Source: Molossus alvarezi (lineage: Eukaryota > Chordata > Mammalia > Chiroptera > Molossidae). From it: DNA of 64,000 nt. Of the stretch, positions 61,411 through 64,000 are shown in pieces. The notes under the pieces were generated by a model. That model was given only the letters and a program-made list of their open reading frames with translations. It did no database searches and was not told where the DNA came from. The stretch is taken from the NCBI GenBank assembly GCA_037176705.1, contig CM073885.1, forward strand, positions 218,376,290 to 218,440,289, written 5' to 3'. The number at the start of each line of letters is the position of its first letter. Positions within the stretch are counted from its first letter, which is position 1. The position numbers were made by a program, and so were the translations under genes.

Positions 61411-62055
61411 GTCTAACCATTATGCTGTATACCTAGAACTAATATAATATAGAATGTCAACTATAATTGAAAAATTAAAAATTAAATTAAAAAAAAAACT
61501 GGAACATTCATACAATGCTGGTATGAATATAATAAAATGGTTCGGCTACTGTGGAAAACAGTTTATGGTCCCTTAAAAAGTTAAACACATAATTACCATA
61601 TGACTCAGCAATTCCATACCCCAATATATATCCAAAAGAACTGAAAACAGGTACTCAAACAAATACATATACACATATTCATAGCAGTATCAGTTACAAT
61701 AGCCGAAAGGTAGAAACAGCCCAAATATTCATCGATGTTTTTTTAAAAAGTCCAACAGATAAACAAATTGTGATATACATATATATGTGATACACATACT
61801 GTCTATGAATACAAACACATACAGTGAATATACTGAACACCCATGTGAATGGTAAATACCAAGCTCAGGATAGCGGTTGCTTTCCAGATTAAGGACAGTA
61901 CAGAGATATGCTTGGGGTAGAATACACAGAAGGCTTCAACTGTATCTGGAAGGTTTTAATTCTTAACCTCAGTAGTGAGTAAACTGGTGTTATGTAATTC
62001 TCTAAATTTTTCTATCCTCAAAATTATCCATAATTAAAATGTATTTTAAAAAAAA
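61310..62055 (+). mobile_element. Old L1 ORF2 3'-end fragment, interrupted by a younger L1 tail
   Basis: Phrases such as 'tggaaaaactggaac', 'acaatgctggtatg', 'gtggaaaacagtttatggtcc', 'atatgactcagcaattcc' and 'cagttacaatagccgaaag' are characteristic of the C-terminal ORF2 coding region of mammalian L1. There are no open frames. It is split at 61380-61493 by a separate insertion. Confidence 0.8.
61380..61493 (+). mobile_element. 5'-truncated L1 3' end nested in an older L1
   Basis: A (TA)n run at 61380-61406 leads into 'tatgctgtatacctagaactaat', the same terminal wording seen at 39540-39600, and ends in an A-rich tail. An 11-bp direct repeat 'aaaaactggaa' flanks it at 61369-61379 and 61494-61504, as expected for target-primed insertion. 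Confidence 0.75.
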
Positions 62056-62227
62056 AAGAGGAGTAGCATGCCCACTAAATGACAGTAGGGAAGAAAAGAA
62101 AAAGAGCAGGAAGGAGCTGGCTGTATTTAGCCCTAATTATGGCTATAAGGAATATACTACAAATTCCCAATAATTTTCCAAGTGAATTTAATGATGTTCG
62201 AAGATTTTCTAGATGTGCATAAACCTA

Positions 62228-64000
<1,773 letters not shown>

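Overview
The window is mammalian nuclear DNA, almost certainly from a yangochiropteran bat. It carries about 31 tRNA-derived Ves-type SINEs (heads such as 'ctggccggtttggctcag' or 'cagtgtggctcagtgga', CT-rich bodies, A-rich tails), many with intact target-site duplications. It also has bat-style L1/HAL1 elements, a SPIN-like hAT end, and older pan-mammalian repeats (MIR, L2, MLT1/MaLR, Tigger). The spliced coding exons match one vertebrate gene on the minus strand: BMP2K (BIKE), a Ser/Thr kinase of the AAK1/GAK (NAK) family.

Gene layout, 5' to 3' on the minus strand (high to low coordinates): fourteen coding exons are readable, numbered 2 to 15 on the assumption of one first coding exon beyond position 64000. 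Exons 2-8 (62436 down to 33428) encode the kinase domain. This includes the end of the glycine-rich loop, the ALK lysine, the gatekeeper/hinge, HRD, DFG and APE motifs, and the C-lobe. Exons 9-13 (31477 down to 19585) encode the Ser/Thr/Pro linker and the Gln-rich region. Exon 14 (12333-12490) carries an NPF motif. It either splices to exon 15 (4544-4654, with a DPF motif) for the long form, or reads through into its intron to a stop at 12295-12297 for the short form. The last long-form exon is outside the window (below position 1). Every junction is in phase. I checked frame continuity across all 14 exons, 1788 coding bases in total.

The rest is intron. Introns 7 (10.5 kb), 14 (7.7 kb), 13 (7.1 kb) and 3 (7.1 kb) hold most of the mobile elements. 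Notable items are a complete 2.25-kb half-L1 (HAL1) with a 15-bp target duplication inside an MLT1 LTR (14045-16908), two 5S rRNA-derived retropseudogenes, a 38-bp minisatellite, a GATA microsatellite just upstream of exon 8, a nested L1-in-L1, and two mariner-like MITEs.

The most interesting gene-level observations are a GC-AG intron after exon 13 that reading frame requires, a second GC donor after exon 15, and a duplicated copy of the 3' end of exon 15 plus its GC donor about 870 bp further into intron 15. Exon 11 has a strongly contracted Gln/His tract. Inverted Ves pairs flank exons 10 and 14. I see no novel multi-gene system. This is an ordinary kinase locus with unusual splice-site and retroposition detail.
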